Below are positions 36,820 through 49,272 of a stretch of 64,000 bases of DNA, piece by piece. Under the pieces are notes generated by a model. The model did not search any database, was not told where the DNA came from, and was given only the letters and a program-made list of their open reading frames with translations. The stretch spans positions 2,182,501 through 2,246,500 of the forward strand of contig NZ_CP051131.1 of NCBI RefSeq assembly GCF_013378075.1, given 5' to 3'. The stretch is from Parasphingopyxis algicola (GTDB taxonomy: Bacteria; Pseudomonadota; Alphaproteobacteria; Sphingomonadales; Sphingomonadaceae). The translations under genes and the position numbers were made by a program. Numbering within the stretch: position 1 is the first letter of the stretch; each line of letters opens with the position of its first letter.

Positions 36820-37703
36820 CGATCGAGACGCGCAGCGATATGCGCCAGTTTCGCCGGATTGCGCACCGTGTAGATCGCCTTGATCCGGCCATCGGCGATC
36901 GCAAAGGCATCCGACTGCAAGACTCCATGAGCGTCGCGGCTGATCATGCCGGGCAGCCCGTTGATCGCGCCGCGCCATAATATCTCTGGCGGTCGCCAAC
37001 CGCGCTTGCGCCGCAAACCGGTGACGAAACGAACGACCTTGTCGCGACCCTGAATCACGTTGATCGCCGCGATCCTCGCGCCGCCGCCATCGGTATGGGC
37101 GGATACCGTCTCCGTCAGCAACGCGGTGAGCGACGCGATATCGCCATCCCGGCTGGCGGCCACGAAAGCACTGACCAGCCGATCGCCATCCTCATCCGCA
37201 ACCGCGAAACGCGGCTTTGCATCGCGGACATGCCGCCGGGCGCGAGCGGCCAGCTGGCGGCAGCCCTGCTCGCTCCTGCCCAGCGCCCGAGCGATCTCTG
37301 AAAATCCCATATCGAATATGTCGTGCAGCAAATAGGCCGCACGCTCGAGCGGCGAGAGCCGTTCGAGCGCCAGCATCAGCGCGACCGTCAGCGTCTCGGC
37401 ATTTTCCATCTCGATATCCGGGCTCAACCCTTCGGCCACCGGCTCGGGCAACCACGGGCCGGTATAGGATTCGCGCTGGACGCGGGCCGATTTGCGATGA
37501 TCGATACAAAGCCGGGTAATCGTCCGCGCGAGAAAAGCGCGAGGCGCGGCGACGGCAGCCCGGTCGGCCGTCGTCCATCTGAGCCAGCAATCCTGGACCA
37601 TATCCTCGGCTTCAGCGACCGAGCCCAACATACGATAGGCGATACCGAACAGATGGGCCCGGTGCCGCTCGAACTCCCGCGTCGGTTCGGCGACTTCGGT
37701 CAT
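36816..37703 (-). CDS. ECF41-type RNA polymerase sigma factor
   Basis: The 295-residue protein has sigma region 2 (AYRMLGSVAEAEDMVQDCW) and region 4 (ERLSPLERAAYLLHDIFDMGFSEIARALGRSE), then a SnoaL-like C-terminal domain. ECF41 hallmarks are visible: the linker motif WLPEP (84-88), DGGG (205-208) and NPAKL (282-286). In this group the C-terminal domain controls activity in place of an anti-sigma factor. Its ATG overlaps the stop of the AhpD-like gene upstream. Confidence 0.95.
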   Translation of the reverse strand: MTEVAEPTREFERHRAHLFGIAYRMLGSVAEAEDMVQDCWLRWTTADRAAVAAPRAFLARTITRLCIDHRKSARVQRESYTGPWLPEPVAEGLSPDIEMENAETLTVALMLALERLSPLERAAYLLHDIFDMGFSEIARALGRSEQGCRQLAARARRHVRDAKPRFAVADEDGDRLVSAFVAASRDGDIASLTALLTETVSAHTDGGGARIAAINVIQGRDKVVRFVTGLRRKRGWRPPEILWRGAINGLPGMISRDAHGVLQSDAFAIADGRIKAIYTVRNPAKLAHIAARLDR

Positions 37704-38149
37704 GCGGTCCGATCGGGATGTTCGACGGCGAAACCGACGCCGAACCGGTTCCAGCCGTTGATCGCGACGATGAGCAGCGTGAGATCGGCCTTCTCGGCAT
37801 CGCCGAAATGCAGGTCTAGCGCCGCATAGTCGGCATCGCTGACATGGCCGTCGGGCAGCTTCGTCAGCAGCTCGGCCCAGACCAGCGCGGCGCGCTCGCG
37901 ATCGCTGTAGAGCGGCGATTCGCGCCAGCCATCGAGCAGGAATATCCGCTGCGGACTCTCTCCCTGTTCGATCATATCATGGCTGTGCATGTCCATACAG
38001 AAGGCGCAGCCGTTGATCTGCGACACGCGCATGCGGACAAGTTCGGCAAGCGGTCTTTCGATGCTGCTGTCGCCCACGGCCGCTTCGAGCGCGAGCATGG
38101 CTTTAAGTGTGGCGGGGCTGGCTTCGGGATAATTGAGTCGGGCTTGCAT
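37700..38149 (-). CDS. AhpD-like carboxymuconolactone decarboxylase-family protein
   Basis: The 149-residue protein has the CMD/AhpD motif NGCAFCMDMHSHD with redox Cys48 and Cys51 and His55, so it is probably a peroxide- or disulfide-handling protein. Genes of this family are the typical neighbours and targets of ECF41 sigma factors. The ATG at 38149 lies 33 nt downstream of the promoter's CGTC element, allowing a short leader. It is translationally coupled to the sigma gene. Confidence 0.93.
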   Translation of the reverse strand: MQARLNYPEASPATLKAMLALEAAVGDSSIERPLAELVRMRVSQINGCAFCMDMHSHDMIEQGESPQRIFLLDGWRESPLYSDRERAALVWAELLTKLPDGHVSDADYAALDLHFGDAEKADLTLLIVAINGWNRFGVGFAVEHPDRTA

Positions 38150-38181
38150 CTGTCCATCCTGTTTGTGGGTGATACTGTCTG

Positions 38182-38208
38182 GACGAAACAGGATGGCCGA
38201 TTGTGACA
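38182..38208 (-). promoter_or_regulatory. ECF41-type promoter (TGTCACA-N16-CGTC)
   Basis: On the minus strand TGTCACA (38208-38202) is separated by exactly 16 nt from CGTC (38185-38182). This is the published consensus for ECF41-dependent promoters. It lies 33 bp before the AhpD-like start codon and just behind the stop of the hydrolase gene. It predicts that the sigma factor activates its own operon. Confidence 0.88.
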
Positions 38209-38218
38209 TGCGGAGCGG

Positions 38219-38941
38219 TTATTCGAAAATTTCTGCGAGAAAATCGGTCATCGCTTTCCAACTCCGGCGGTCGGCATCGGGTTGATAGACCACGCCACGC
38301 TCCGGCATATTAGCGCTCTTGTCGGTGAAACCATGGCCGGTATGGCCGTAGGCGTGGAGCTGCCAGTCGACGCCGGCGTCGGTCAATTCCTTCGCCAGCG
38401 CGTCAACCGCCGAGGGCGGCGCAAGCGGGTCATCCCAGCCGTGGCAGACGAGGATCTTCGCCGTCATCTCGTTCGCATTGGGAAAGGGCGGCGCATCGTA
38501 GATACCGTGAAAGCTGACGACGCCGCGAACGCGGGCACCGCTGCGGGCCAGGTCGAGCACCGACTTGCCGCCGAAGCAATAGCCGATGGCCGCGGCCTGG
38601 TCCGGATCGACAGCGTCGAGCGACTGCATCGCCGAGAGGGACGCGTGCAGTCGATCCCGCAGCAGGCCCCGATCGGCGTTCAAGGCGTCCATGAAGCGGG
38701 TCGGGGATTCGTCTTCGCGGGTCGCACGGTTCCCCTGGCCATACAGATCCGCGACGAACGCCGCGTAACCGAGCCCCGCGATCCGTTCGGCGGTCCGGAA
38801 ATCGGCCTCTTTCGTCCCCAGCACGTTCGGCACGATCATGACGCCGGGGCACGGACCGTCCCATGCGGTATCGGCGACCGCCATTCCTTCGAACGGACCG
38901 CCCGGTCCATCATAAACAGTCACGCTGCGTTCGATCGCCAT
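38219..38941 (-). CDS. Dienelactone hydrolase-family protein
   Basis: The 240-residue alpha/beta hydrolase has the DLH nucleophile as Cys in GYCFGGKS, Asp in CHGWDDPLAPP and His in HTGHGFTDK. DLH enzymes open lactone rings in aromatic degradation, but many relatives have other esters as substrates. It lies upstream of the ECF41 operon on the same strand, yet the ECF41 promoter is behind it, so it is transcribed separately. Confidence 0.9.
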   Translation of the reverse strand: MAIERSVTVYDGPGGPFEGMAVADTAWDGPCPGVMIVPNVLGTKEADFRTAERIAGLGYAAFVADLYGQGNRATREDESPTRFMDALNADRGLLRDRLHASLSAMQSLDAVDPDQAAAIGYCFGGKSVLDLARSGARVRGVVSFHGIYDAPPFPNANEMTAKILVCHGWDDPLAPPSAVDALAKELTDAGVDWQLHAYGHTGHGFTDKSANMPERGVVYQPDADRRSWKAMTDFLAEIFE

Positions 38942-39024
38942 GGATATCCTCCTCCTCGCCTGCCCGCTGTTGTATCGCGGGACAGGGACGCTAAGGAAAG
39001 CGCCAATCGTCAGAGGAGTCCTCC

Positions 39025-39711
39025 ATGCCCCAGCTCGTCCTCATCCGGCACGGCCAGTCCCAATGGAATCTCGAAAACCGGTTTACCGGCTGGTGGGATG
39101 TCGATCTGACCGAGAAGGGCATCGCCGAAGCGAAAGCCGCCGGCGAGTTGATGCGCGACAAGGGCGTCGATCACGATCTGTGCTTCACCAGTTTCCAAAC
39201 GCGCGCGATCCGCACGCTCAATCTTGCACTCGCCGAGATGGACCGGCTCTGGCTGCCGGTCGAGAAACATTGGCGGCTCAACGAGCGCCACTATGGCGGG
39301 CTGACCGGGCTGAACAAGCAGGAGATGCGCGACAAGCATGGCGATGAACAGGTCCATATCTGGCGCCGCAGCTTCGATACGCCGCCGCCACCGATGGAGG
39401 ATGGCAGCGAATACGACCTGAGCAGGGACCGGCGCTACGAAGGTGTGGATGTGCCCAAGAGCGAGAGCCTGAAAAACACGATCGAGCGCGTGCTGCCCTA
39501 TTGGGAGGAGCGGATCGCGCCGGCCCTGCGAGACGGCAAGCGGGTGCTGATCTCAGCCCATGGCAATTCGCTGCGCGCCCTCGTCAAGCATCTGTCGGAA
39601 ATTCCGGACGACGAGATTACGGGTCTCGAGATCCCGACCGGCCAGCCGATCGTCTACGACCTCGCCGACGATCTGAGCGCGCGCGACCGCTATTATCTGT
39701 CCGAACGCTGA
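39025..39711 (+). CDS. gpmA: 2,3-bisphosphoglycerate-dependent phosphoglycerate mutase
   Basis: This enzyme interconverts 3- and 2-phosphoglycerate in glycolysis. The 228-residue protein has the phosphohistidine motif [10 protein letters not shown] (His9), [24 protein letters not shown] and the late [10 protein letters not shown]. The length is as in bacterial dPGM. A strong GGAG lies before the ATG. Confidence 0.96.
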   Translation: MPQLVLIRHGQSQWNLENRFTGWWDVDLTEKGIAEAKAAGELMRDKGVDHDLCFTSFQTRAIRTLNLALAEMDRLWLPVEKHWRLNERHYGGLTGLNKQEMRDKHGDEQVHIWRRSFDTPPPPMEDGSEYDLSRDRRYEGVDVPKSESLKNTIERVLPYWEERIAPALRDGKRVLISAHGNSLRALVKHLSEIPDDEITGLEIPTGQPIVYDLADDLSARDRYYLSER

Positions 39712-39789
39712 CCGCCCGGCGCCATTGCGCGGCGCCCGGCTTGGCACTAGAAGAAATCGCTTCTTCTGGCTCAAAGCGCAGGACGAAGC

Positions 39790-40278
39790 ATGACCGACAC
39801 GCCGCTTATCGGCATCATCATGGGCAGCCGTTCCGATTGGGAGACGATGCGCCATGGCGCCGAAATCCTGACCGAACTGGGTATCGCGCATGAATGCAAG
39901 GTCGTCTCCGCGCATCGCACGCCGGACCGGCTCTACGATTATGCGAAATCGGCGGCCGATCGCGGGCTCAAGACGATCATCGCGGGCGCGGGCGGCGCCG
40001 CACACCTGCCGGGGATGGCCGCCTCGATGACGCGGCTGCCGGTGTTGGGCGTTCCCGTGGAATCCAAGGCGCTCAAGGGCATGGACAGCCTGTTGTCGAT
40101 CGCACAGATGCCCGCCGGTATTCCGGTCGGCACGCTCGCCATCGGCGTTGCCGGAGCCAAGAACGCGGCGCTGTTCGCGGCGGCGATCATCGCGACGCAA
40201 GATGACAGCGTTGCCGCGCGGCTGGACCAGTGGCGCCAGTCGCAGACCGATGCCGTCGACGAAGAACCCCAGGCATGA
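39790..40278 (+). CDS. purE: N5-carboxyaminoimidazole ribonucleotide mutase
   Basis: PurE moves the carboxyl group of N5-CAIR to C4 in purine synthesis. The 162-residue protein has the class I motif [30 protein letters not shown] and [19 protein letters not shown]. It overlaps purK by 4 nt (ATGA), matching their consecutive steps. Confidence 0.97.
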   Translation: MTDTPLIGIIMGSRSDWETMRHGAEILTELGIAHECKVVSAHRTPDRLYDYAKSAADRGLKTIIAGAGGAAHLPGMAASMTRLPVLGVPVESKALKGMDSLLSIAQMPAGIPVGTLAIGVAGAKNAALFAAAIIATQDDSVAARLDQWRQSQTDAVDEEPQA

Positions 40279-41354
40279 ATGCCGAGGCGGGGCGCCTCGC
40301 CCCCGGCTCGACGATCGGCATCATCGGCGGCGGCCAGCTTGGCCGGATGCTGAGCATGGCGTCTGCGCAGCTCGGTTATCGCTGCCACATCTATGCGCCC
40401 GAGGAGGCGCCCTGTGCCGCCGATGTCGCGGCGCGTCATGTCCAAGGCGACTATGCGGACGAAGGAGCGCTCCGCGACTTTGCCCAGCAGGTCGATGTCG
40501 TCACCTATGAGTTCGAAAATGTGCCTGCCGGCCCGCTGTGCAGCCTTGCCGATATCGTACCGGTGCAGCCCAATGTCGCTGCGCTCGAACTGGCGCAGGA
40601 CCGGCTGTCCGAAAAAGACTATGTTGTCAGCCATGGCGGCCGGCCGGCCGACTATCGCGCCGTTTCCTCGCTGGACGATCTTCAGGACGCTCTTCAGGCG
40701 ATCGGAACGCCGGCGATCCTCAAGACCCGGCGGTTCGGCTATGACGGCAAGGGACAGGTGCGGATAAAGGACGCCGACGAGGCGGCCCGGGCCTGGGCCG
40801 AGATCGGCGAGAAGCCATCCGTCCTCGAAGCCCACGTCCGGTTCGAAAAGGAATTTTCAATCCTGATCGTCCGCGCGAACGATGGCACAGTGCGGGTCTG
40901 GGATGCCCCGGAGAACCGGCATGAGGACGGCATATTGGCGCAGTCGAGCGCGCCGGGCGGCGGTATCGTCGCCGAGCAGAAGGCGGCAGCCGGCGATCTG
41001 GCGCGCACTATCGCCGATACTCTCGACTATGTGGGCGTGCTGACCTGCGAATTCTTCGCCAGTGCGGAGGGGCCGGTCTTCAACGAAATGGCGCCGCGCG
41101 TTCACAATAGCGGCCATTGGACGATCGAAGGCGCCGCGACCTCACAGTTCGAAAACCATATCCGGGCGATCTGCGGTCTGCCGCTCGGCGATACCGGCGT
41201 GATGGCGGAGCGGGTCGAAATGCACAACCTGATCGGCGGGGCGGCCGATGACTGGGCGCAATGGCTGGAAACAAACCGGGCACACCTCCACCTGTATGGC
41301 AAGGGGGAAGCGCGCCCGGGTCGCAAAATGGGGCATGTCACGCAGCTCTTCTGA
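40275..41354 (+). CDS. purK: N5-carboxyaminoimidazole ribonucleotide synthase
   Basis: PurK is the ATP-grasp enzyme that makes N5-CAIR from AIR and bicarbonate. The 359-residue protein starts with [12 protein letters not shown], has the ATP-grasp [12 protein letters not shown] loop and [18 protein letters not shown] near the active site. The ATG at 40275 lies in the purE stop. The C-terminal domain is complete. Confidence 0.97.
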   Translation: MNAEAGRLAPGSTIGIIGGGQLGRMLSMASAQLGYRCHIYAPEEAPCAADVAARHVQGDYADEGALRDFAQQVDVVTYEFENVPAGPLCSLADIVPVQPNVAALELAQDRLSEKDYVVSHGGRPADYRAVSSLDDLQDALQAIGTPAILKTRRFGYDGKGQVRIKDADEAARAWAEIGEKPSVLEAHVRFEKEFSILIVRANDGTVRVWDAPENRHEDGILAQSSAPGGGIVAEQKAAAGDLARTIADTLDYVGVLTCEFFASAEGPVFNEMAPRVHNSGHWTIEGAATSQFENHIRAICGLPLGDTGVMAERVEMHNLIGGAADDWAQWLETNRAHLHLYGKGEARPGRKMGHVTQLF

Positions 41355-41375
41355 AGCCGCGCATGCCGGAAACGG

Positions 41376-41678
41376 TTAGCCCGTCTTGGTGGCCGTGAAC
41401 GGCATCTCGCCGAAAGCGCCGGCCTTGATGTTGCCGGCCATCTTGTCGCCTTCGACTGTCGCGGTGCCTTCGAGCGTCATCGGCATCGGGACCGTGATGT
41501 CCATCTTCCAGGTGAAGGTATCGCCGTCGACCTTGCCTTCCTGCACGTCGGCAGAACCCGTGGCGCCCGCATTGGTGCCGGTGACCGTGTCGCCTTCCTG
41601 ATTCAGCGTCATCGTCGATTTCTGCTCGCCCATCGGCGAGTTCACGACCGAGTCCCAGGTTCCGGTTACGTCCGTCAT
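41376..41678 (-). CDS. Small beta-rich protein, unknown function
   Basis: The 100-residue protein is Thr/Gly/Asp-rich with repeated patterns like TGTWDSVVNSP, NQEGDTVTGT, VDGDTFTWKMDI and VEGDKMAGNIK. It suggests an up-and-down beta-sheet, perhaps a lipocalin-like sheet of the kind found behind some hydrolases. There is no signal peptide. It is 28 bp upstream of the M16 stop, on the same strand and downstream of it. Confidence 0.65.
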   Translation of the reverse strand: MTDVTGTWDSVVNSPMGEQKSTMTLNQEGDTVTGTNAGATGSADVQEGKVDGDTFTWKMDITVPMPMTLEGTATVEGDKMAGNIKAGAFGEMPFTATKTG

Positions 41679-41706
41679 AGCAATTCCTTCCTTACAGTGA
41701 TGTCAG

Positions 41707-44583
41707 TTATTCGGTCCCGACTGTTTCCACAGGCAGGCCCAATGCGTCAAGCTGTTCCCGGACTTGCGCCGCGTCGCCGACAACGACCCATGTAAAGGCA
41801 GCCGGATCGATTGTCTCGCGCGCCGTAGCGTCAAGCTGCGCCCGGTCGAGCGAGCGATACATTTGGGCGATTCCGTCATAATAATCGTCCGACCGTTCGT
41901 AGAGCATGTTGCGGGACATGCCGCCGATGATATCGCCCGATGTCTCGAAGCTCCCCGCCAGGCTGCGAATACTGCCCGCAATGGCACGATTGAATTCGAC
42001 CGGCCGAATGCCGTCGCTTGTGAGGAATGTCTCCACCTGCTCCTGCAGCGCCGCAATCGAATCGCCGGTCCTGTCCGCCTGAACGGGCGCGCGGATCGTA
42101 TAGCTGACCGGTCCGGCAAAGCGATTCACGGAGCCGCGTACGCCATAGGACCAGCCGCGCGTTTCGCGCAGATCCATGTTGAGCCGCGAGAGGAAGCTGC
42201 CACCGAGCGCCTCGTTGACGGTAAGCAGCGGCAGCAATTCGTCGGTGCCCCGGAGATCGAGTACCTGCCCGCCATAGATATAGGATTGCGGCGAGTTCGG
42301 CCGGTCGACAAGAATGATCCGCGGACTGGCCTCGGGGATCGGCGCGTCCATCGACTTGGCGCCCGCCGCGCCCTCGCCGGTCCAGTCGCCGAAGCGCGGT
42401 TCGAGCGCCGCGATCACCGCGTCCAGCGTCGTGTTGCCGACGACGAGGATGCTGAGCTTGTCGGGCCGGATCCACTCGCGGTGGAAGTCGAACAGGTCCT
42501 CGCGCGTGATCGCGCTCACCGATGCCGGCGTTCCGAGGCCGCTCAGCGGCCGGCCATAGGGATGATCCGTCCCGAAAAGCACGGGCCAGAGATTGAGGCT
42601 CGCAAGGCTGGACGGCCGGGTACGCTCGGCCGCGATCGCCGCTAGCTGGGTGGCGCGCAGCCGCTCGATTTCGGAGGGCGCAAAGGCGGGGTTGCGGACG
42701 ACATCGGCCAGCAGATCGAGCGAGGGCCCGTAATTGGGCGCTAGGGCAAAGATGCCGACCGTCGTCCGGTCGAGGCTCGCCGCGGAGCTGATCGACGCGC
42801 CCAGCCGCTCCTGCGCCTCGGCGATCCCGATCGAATTGAGGCTCGTCGTACCCTCGGGCATCAGCGCCAGCATGAGTGCCTGGGTACCGAGCCGGTCCGC
42901 GCGATCCGCGGCATTACCGACATCAAAGCTGAGCTGCGTAAGGATGGTCGGCACGGCGGTTCGACGGACGAAACGAACGTCGACACCGTTGGAAAGCGTG
43001 CCGCGTTCGACCTCGGGAAAATCGAGATCCTCGGTCATGCCGACTTCGGGCCGGGGCACACTCCGTGTGCCGAGCGAAGCGGTGCCGTCCTCGGCAGTGG
43101 CTTCCGCTTCGTCCGGCTGGAGATAAAAGGCGGGGTTATGGAGACCCCCGCTGCGTTCCCCGGCTACCGAAGCCGCTTCTTCATATTCCCCGCGTTCGCC
43201 GGGATCGACGCGCAATGCGAGCACCGGCCGCGTCAGCCATTGCTGCATCGCGGCCCGCACCGACTCAGGCGTCGCAGCGCCCAGCCGTTCCAGCTGCGTC
43301 CGATAGAAGCCGGGATCGCCCGAATAGAGTTCGCCCGTTGCCAGTACGGTTGCCTTGCCCGTGAAACCGCCGACCTGCTCGAGCCCCGCAAGCCGGGCCG
43401 CGATCCGGCTCATGGCCAGCCGATTCACCTCATCCTGGGTCGGGCCATTGGCGATATAATCCGCGATCAGCGCGTCGAGGCGCGCCGAAACCGCATCGGC
43501 GTCCGCCGTCGGCGCCACGTCGACCTGGATTTCGAACAGGCTGACATATTCGAACTGCTGGACGAAGGCGCGAACGGCGACCGCCGTCTGCTCATCGCGG
43601 ACCAGAATATTGTCCAGCCGCGAACTGGCGAGCCCGCCGAAGACTGCAGCGCCGACGTCGAGGTCGGTCGTCACCGGATCGTTGAGACCCGGCACGACCC
43701 AGGTCCGGTAGAGCCGCGTGGTCGCGACATTGTCCTGCATCACGATCTCGCGCCGTTCTTCGAGCGTCGGCACGCCGGGATCGACCTGTTCGGTCTCGGG
43801 TCCGCGCGGAATGTCGCCGAAATAGCGTTCGACAAGCGGCCGGGCGGTCGCGGCGTCGATATCGCCGGCCAGCACGAGCACGGCATTGTCGGGGCCGTAA
43901 TGCCGGCGGAACCAGGCCTGCACGTCCGCCATGCTCGCCGCGTCGAGATCCGCCATCGAGCCGATCGTGGAATGGCCATAGGGATGGCCGGCGCCGAACA
44001 ATGCATCGATTTGCGCATAATCGACCAGACCATAGGGCTGGTTGTCGCCCTGCCGCTTTTCGTTCTGGACGACACCGCGCTGGTTATCGAGTTTTTCCTG
44101 GGTCACCGCACCGAGCAGATGCCCCATCCGGTCGGATTCGAGATAGAGCGCCAGTTCGAGCCCCTGCGTCGGCACGGTCTGGAAATAGTTGGTCCGGTCG
44201 TACCAGGTCGTCCCGTTGAAATCGGTCGCTCCGATCTCGCGCAAGGGTTCGAAGAAATCGCCCGGCGCATTTTCCGACCCGTTGAACATCAGATGTTCGA
44301 AAAGATGCGCGAAACCGGTCTGGCCTTCGGGTTCATGCCGCGATCCGACATGATACCAGATCGAAACCGCCACCACGGGCGCCTTACGATCCTCGTGCAC
44401 GATGACGCGCAAACCGTTGTCCAGCGTGAAGCGTTCATAGGGAATCGCAACCTGGTCGACGAGGTCCGCTGCGGTCGCATTGGGCTGGGGCCCGGCCGGC
44501 TGAGCGGCATGACGATCAAGCGCCTGAGCGGGCGAAACGAGAAAGGCGAGCGGCGCCAAGAGTGCCAGCTTCATGAAACGCAT
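41707..44583 (-). CDS. Periplasmic M16-family zinc metalloprotease (two-domain pitrilysin-like)
   Basis: The 958-residue precursor has a signal peptide (to about residue 22, ending AQA). The N-terminal M16 half has the inverted zinc motif HLFEH (93-97) and the downstream Glu region of these enzymes. The C-terminal half is an M16 domain without HxxEH, as is normal. It degrades peptides in the periplasm. The ATG at 44583 precedes the signal peptide. A longer open frame upstream reaches into the clpB promoter region and is not supported. Confidence 0.93.
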   Translation of the reverse strand: MRFMKLALLAPLAFLVSPAQALDRHAAQPAGPQPNATAADLVDQVAIPYERFTLDNGLRVIVHEDRKAPVVAVSIWYHVGSRHEPEGQTGFAHLFEHLMFNGSENAPGDFFEPLREIGATDFNGTTWYDRTNYFQTVPTQGLELALYLESDRMGHLLGAVTQEKLDNQRGVVQNEKRQGDNQPYGLVDYAQIDALFGAGHPYGHSTIGSMADLDAASMADVQAWFRRHYGPDNAVLVLAGDIDAATARPLVERYFGDIPRGPETEQVDPGVPTLEERREIVMQDNVATTRLYRTWVVPGLNDPVTTDLDVGAAVFGGLASSRLDNILVRDEQTAVAVRAFVQQFEYVSLFEIQVDVAPTADADAVSARLDALIADYIANGPTQDEVNRLAMSRIAARLAGLEQVGGFTGKATVLATGELYSGDPGFYRTQLERLGAATPESVRAAMQQWLTRPVLALRVDPGERGEYEEAASVAGERSGGLHNPAFYLQPDEAEATAEDGTASLGTRSVPRPEVGMTEDLDFPEVERGTLSNGVDVRFVRRTAVPTILTQLSFDVGNAADRADRLGTQALMLALMPEGTTSLNSIGIAEAQERLGASISSAASLDRTTVGIFALAPNYGPSLDLLADVVRNPAFAPSEIERLRATQLAAIAAERTRPSSLASLNLWPVLFGTDHPYGRPLSGLGTPASVSAITREDLFDFHREWIRPDKLSILVVGNTTLDAVIAALEPRFGDWTGEGAAGAKSMDAPIPEASPRIILVDRPNSPQSYIYGGQVLDLRGTDELLPLLTVNEALGGSFLSRLNMDLRETRGWSYGVRGSVNRFAGPVSYTIRAPVQADRTGDSIAALQEQVETFLTSDGIRPVEFNRAIAGSIRSLAGSFETSGDIIGGMSRNMLYERSDDYYDGIAQMYRSLDRAQLDATARETIDPAAFTWVVVGDAAQVREQLDALGLPVETVGTE

Positions 44584-44703
44584 CGGATATTTCTCCCGGG
44601 ATTTTCTCTCTCGACCATAGCGCCGCGAAAAGCGCGCGCAAGCGGCGCTTGCGGTCGCTCGACGAACGCCTAAATCTGTCGACAAAGATAATGTTGCGAG
44701 TGC

Positions 44704-44731
44704 CTTGTGTTGTATTTTTGCAACACTATAT
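44704..44731 (+). promoter_or_regulatory. Heat-shock-type promoter before clpB
   Basis: CTTGTG (44704-44709) is followed after 14 nt by CACTATAT (44724-44731), close to the sigma-32 consensus CTTGAA-N13/14-CCCCATNT. It lies 30 bp before the clpB ATG. A perfect inverted repeat GTGTTG-N8-CAACAC (44707-44726) is embedded in the spacer and might bind a repressor, or be chance. The sigma-32 reading fits the gene. Confidence 0.6.
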
Positions 44732-44761
44732 CGGGCCGAGAAACGATACAGGGATGGGACG

Positions 44762-47341
<2,580 letters not shown>

Positions 47342-47351
47342 GCCGCCGTCC

Positions 47352-48221
47352 ATGGATACCGCAGATGCATGGAGCGCCTATTGGACGCAGATGGGCGACG
47401 CCGGAGGGTGCCTGCCCGGTGCGCCGCCCGCGGTCGAAGCGGAGTTGGCGCGCACCTGGTCGCAATTCGCCCGCGGGTTCGATCGCGGAAGCAGGCTGAT
47501 CGATCTTGCCTGCGGAACGGGCGCCGTGATGCGGTCGCTGTTGCGCGGTAATGGCGATCTCGATCTTGTCGGCGTCGACTATGCCGCATTGCCCAAAAGC
47601 CGGTCGAAAAAGATTCGACTGATCGGCGGAACGGATATCGCCAATCTGCCCTTCGACGACGGTCATTTCGATGGCCTGACCAGTCAGTTCGGGGTCGAAT
47701 ATGCCGATATCGAGGCCTGCGCGCCCGAAATGGCGTGTGTCGCGAAACCGGGCGCACGGTTCCAGTTCGTGATCCATCATGCCGACAGCCCGATCGTCGG
47801 ACAGAATAGGAGGCGGCATGCGGCGCTGAGCGCGATCGCCGGCTCCGCGATTTTCGATATGGCGCGCACGGCCGCCGCCCAGCCGCGCGGAAATACCGCG
47901 ATGCTGAGCCAGACCTTCTCGCTAATCGCGCGCAGCCATCCCGATCAGTCGGTGGTCCGTGAGATCGCGGCTGGCATGGACCATGCAATCCGACTGGGCG
48001 GCAAAAAGAGTGCGGCCGAACTCGAGCGGATCGAAACCAATATCGCACAGGAATGCGAAGTGCTTGCGGCGTTGCTCGGGGTTGCACAGGACGAGCAGGG
48101 AATCGCCGCCTTCGCAAAACACCTGGCCTCGGATTTCGAATGCCGGCCGGCAAGACCGATCCGGCCGGCCGGACTTGCCGCGCCGATCGCCTGGGCGCTG
48201 TCAGGCAGCCGGAGAGAATGA
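47352..48221 (+). CDS. Class I SAM-dependent methyltransferase
   Basis: The 289-residue protein has the SAM-binding motif LIDLACGTGAV, an acidic post-II VGVDYA and LPFDDGHFDGLTSQFGVEYAD, matching methyltransferase domain 11-like proteins. The substrate is unknown. The C-terminal half is helical and unusual. It follows clpB by 10 bp, so read-through is possible. Confidence 0.85.
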   Translation: MDTADAWSAYWTQMGDAGGCLPGAPPAVEAELARTWSQFARGFDRGSRLIDLACGTGAVMRSLLRGNGDLDLVGVDYAALPKSRSKKIRLIGGTDIANLPFDDGHFDGLTSQFGVEYADIEACAPEMACVAKPGARFQFVIHHADSPIVGQNRRRHAALSAIAGSAIFDMARTAAAQPRGNTAMLSQTFSLIARSHPDQSVVREIAAGMDHAIRLGGKKSAAELERIETNIAQECEVLAALLGVAQDEQGIAAFAKHLASDFECRPARPIRPAGLAAPIAWALSGSRRE

Positions 48222-48308
48222 CCACAAAGGCTAGCCAGAAGTTCCTTTATCGGTAATGATGCGCCCGTAATCAGTATCGTCCAGATCGAACATCCGGAGT
48301 TGGTGGCC

Positions 48309-48866
48309 ATGCGTATTTCCCGAATTTCCCTTGCCTGTGCGGCGGTCCTGCCGCTGTTCATCGCTACGCCTGCTCATGCCGATGACGAAGGGGAGGCGCT
48401 GGAACCGTTTCGCGAATGCGGAACCATTACCGAAGGGCCCGCGCGGCTCGCCTGTTTCGACGCCGCGCTCGCCGGGGCCGATGCCGCCCAAGAGGCGCGC
48501 CAAGAGCGGCGACGGCGCAGGACCGCCGAGGATTTCGGGCTCTCGGCAACGCAGATCGAAGAGCGCTATGAGCGCGAAGTGCGCCGAGCGGAGCGGAGCG
48601 GCGGCAGCGCGGACGATGTCGCCGAACTGGCACCCCCCGAACCGCAAGAGGTGACGTCGACGATTACCGAAACCTTCACCGACGGGACGCGGCGGCGCGT
48701 GTTCCTGCTCGAAAACGGCCAGATCTGGCGCGAGGGCAACAATAGCAGCTTGCGCGGCCGCATCCGGATCGGATCGACGGCGACCGTCTCGCGCGGCGGC
48801 ATCGGCGGCTATCGGCTGCGTGTCGAAGGGCGGACCGGCTTTATCTCGGTGACGCGCGTCCGTTGA
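48309..48866 (+). CDS. Secreted protein with disordered middle, unknown function
   Basis: The 185-residue precursor has a signal peptide (to about residue 23, THAHA-like end), a short Cys-containing region (ECGTITEGPARLACFDAAL) typical of small periplasmic proteins, then a highly charged Arg/Glu-rich helix and a beta-rich end with RRRVFLLENGQIWREGN. The ACFD motif is shared with DUF-like periplasmic proteins. The function is unknown. Confidence 0.65.
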   Translation: MRISRISLACAAVLPLFIATPAHADDEGEALEPFRECGTITEGPARLACFDAALAGADAAQEARQERRRRRTAEDFGLSATQIEERYEREVRRAERSGGSADDVAELAPPEPQEVTSTITETFTDGTRRRVFLLENGQIWREGNNSSLRGRIRIGSTATVSRGGIGGYRLRVEGRTGFISVTRVR

Positions 48867-48918
48867 CTTGCCTCCGGAAAACCGCCTGACATCCTGATGC
48901 CGCCGATAACGGCGAAGC

Positions 48919-49218
48919 TTAGGTGCCGGGATCAAGGTTCCGGTTGATCGAATCGCGAGTCGATTGATCCACCACGCGTCGCGCATCGCGATTGCCCCTG
49001 CGCGCCAACTCAGCCCATTCGGCAACGGTCAGGCAGGTGCGGATGCGCCTCGCATTAGACCCCGTAACGCGCCGGGTTTGGCAACGCACACGTTGCGACG
49101 GATCGATTTCAGTCTCCATCACCGCATTTTCCGCGGGCTCATCATCGGCAGGCTGAGCGTAAACCGGTGTCACGCAGCAGATGCCTGACAGGACAATAAC
49201 GGGTAGGACATGCTTCAT
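48919..49218 (-). CDS. Small secreted Cys-pair protein, paralogue A
   Basis: The 99-residue precursor has a signal peptide ending VYAQ, an acidic linker and a core RCQTRRVTGS...RTCLT followed by EW and DARR. It shares a 20-residue identical core with the next upstream gene, and the two lie head to tail with a 54-bp gap. The core has two Cys that may form a disulfide. The family resembles small sphingomonad periplasmic proteins, of unknown function. Confidence 0.75.
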   Translation of the reverse strand: MKHVLPVIVLSGICCVTPVYAQPADDEPAENAVMETEIDPSQRVRCQTRRVTGSNARRIRTCLTVAEWAELARRGNRDARRVVDQSTRDSINRNLDPGT

Positions 49219-49272
49219 CAGGCACTCCGTCGATGTTTTTTCCGTGTAACAAGAGGGAAATGTCTATCGGCC

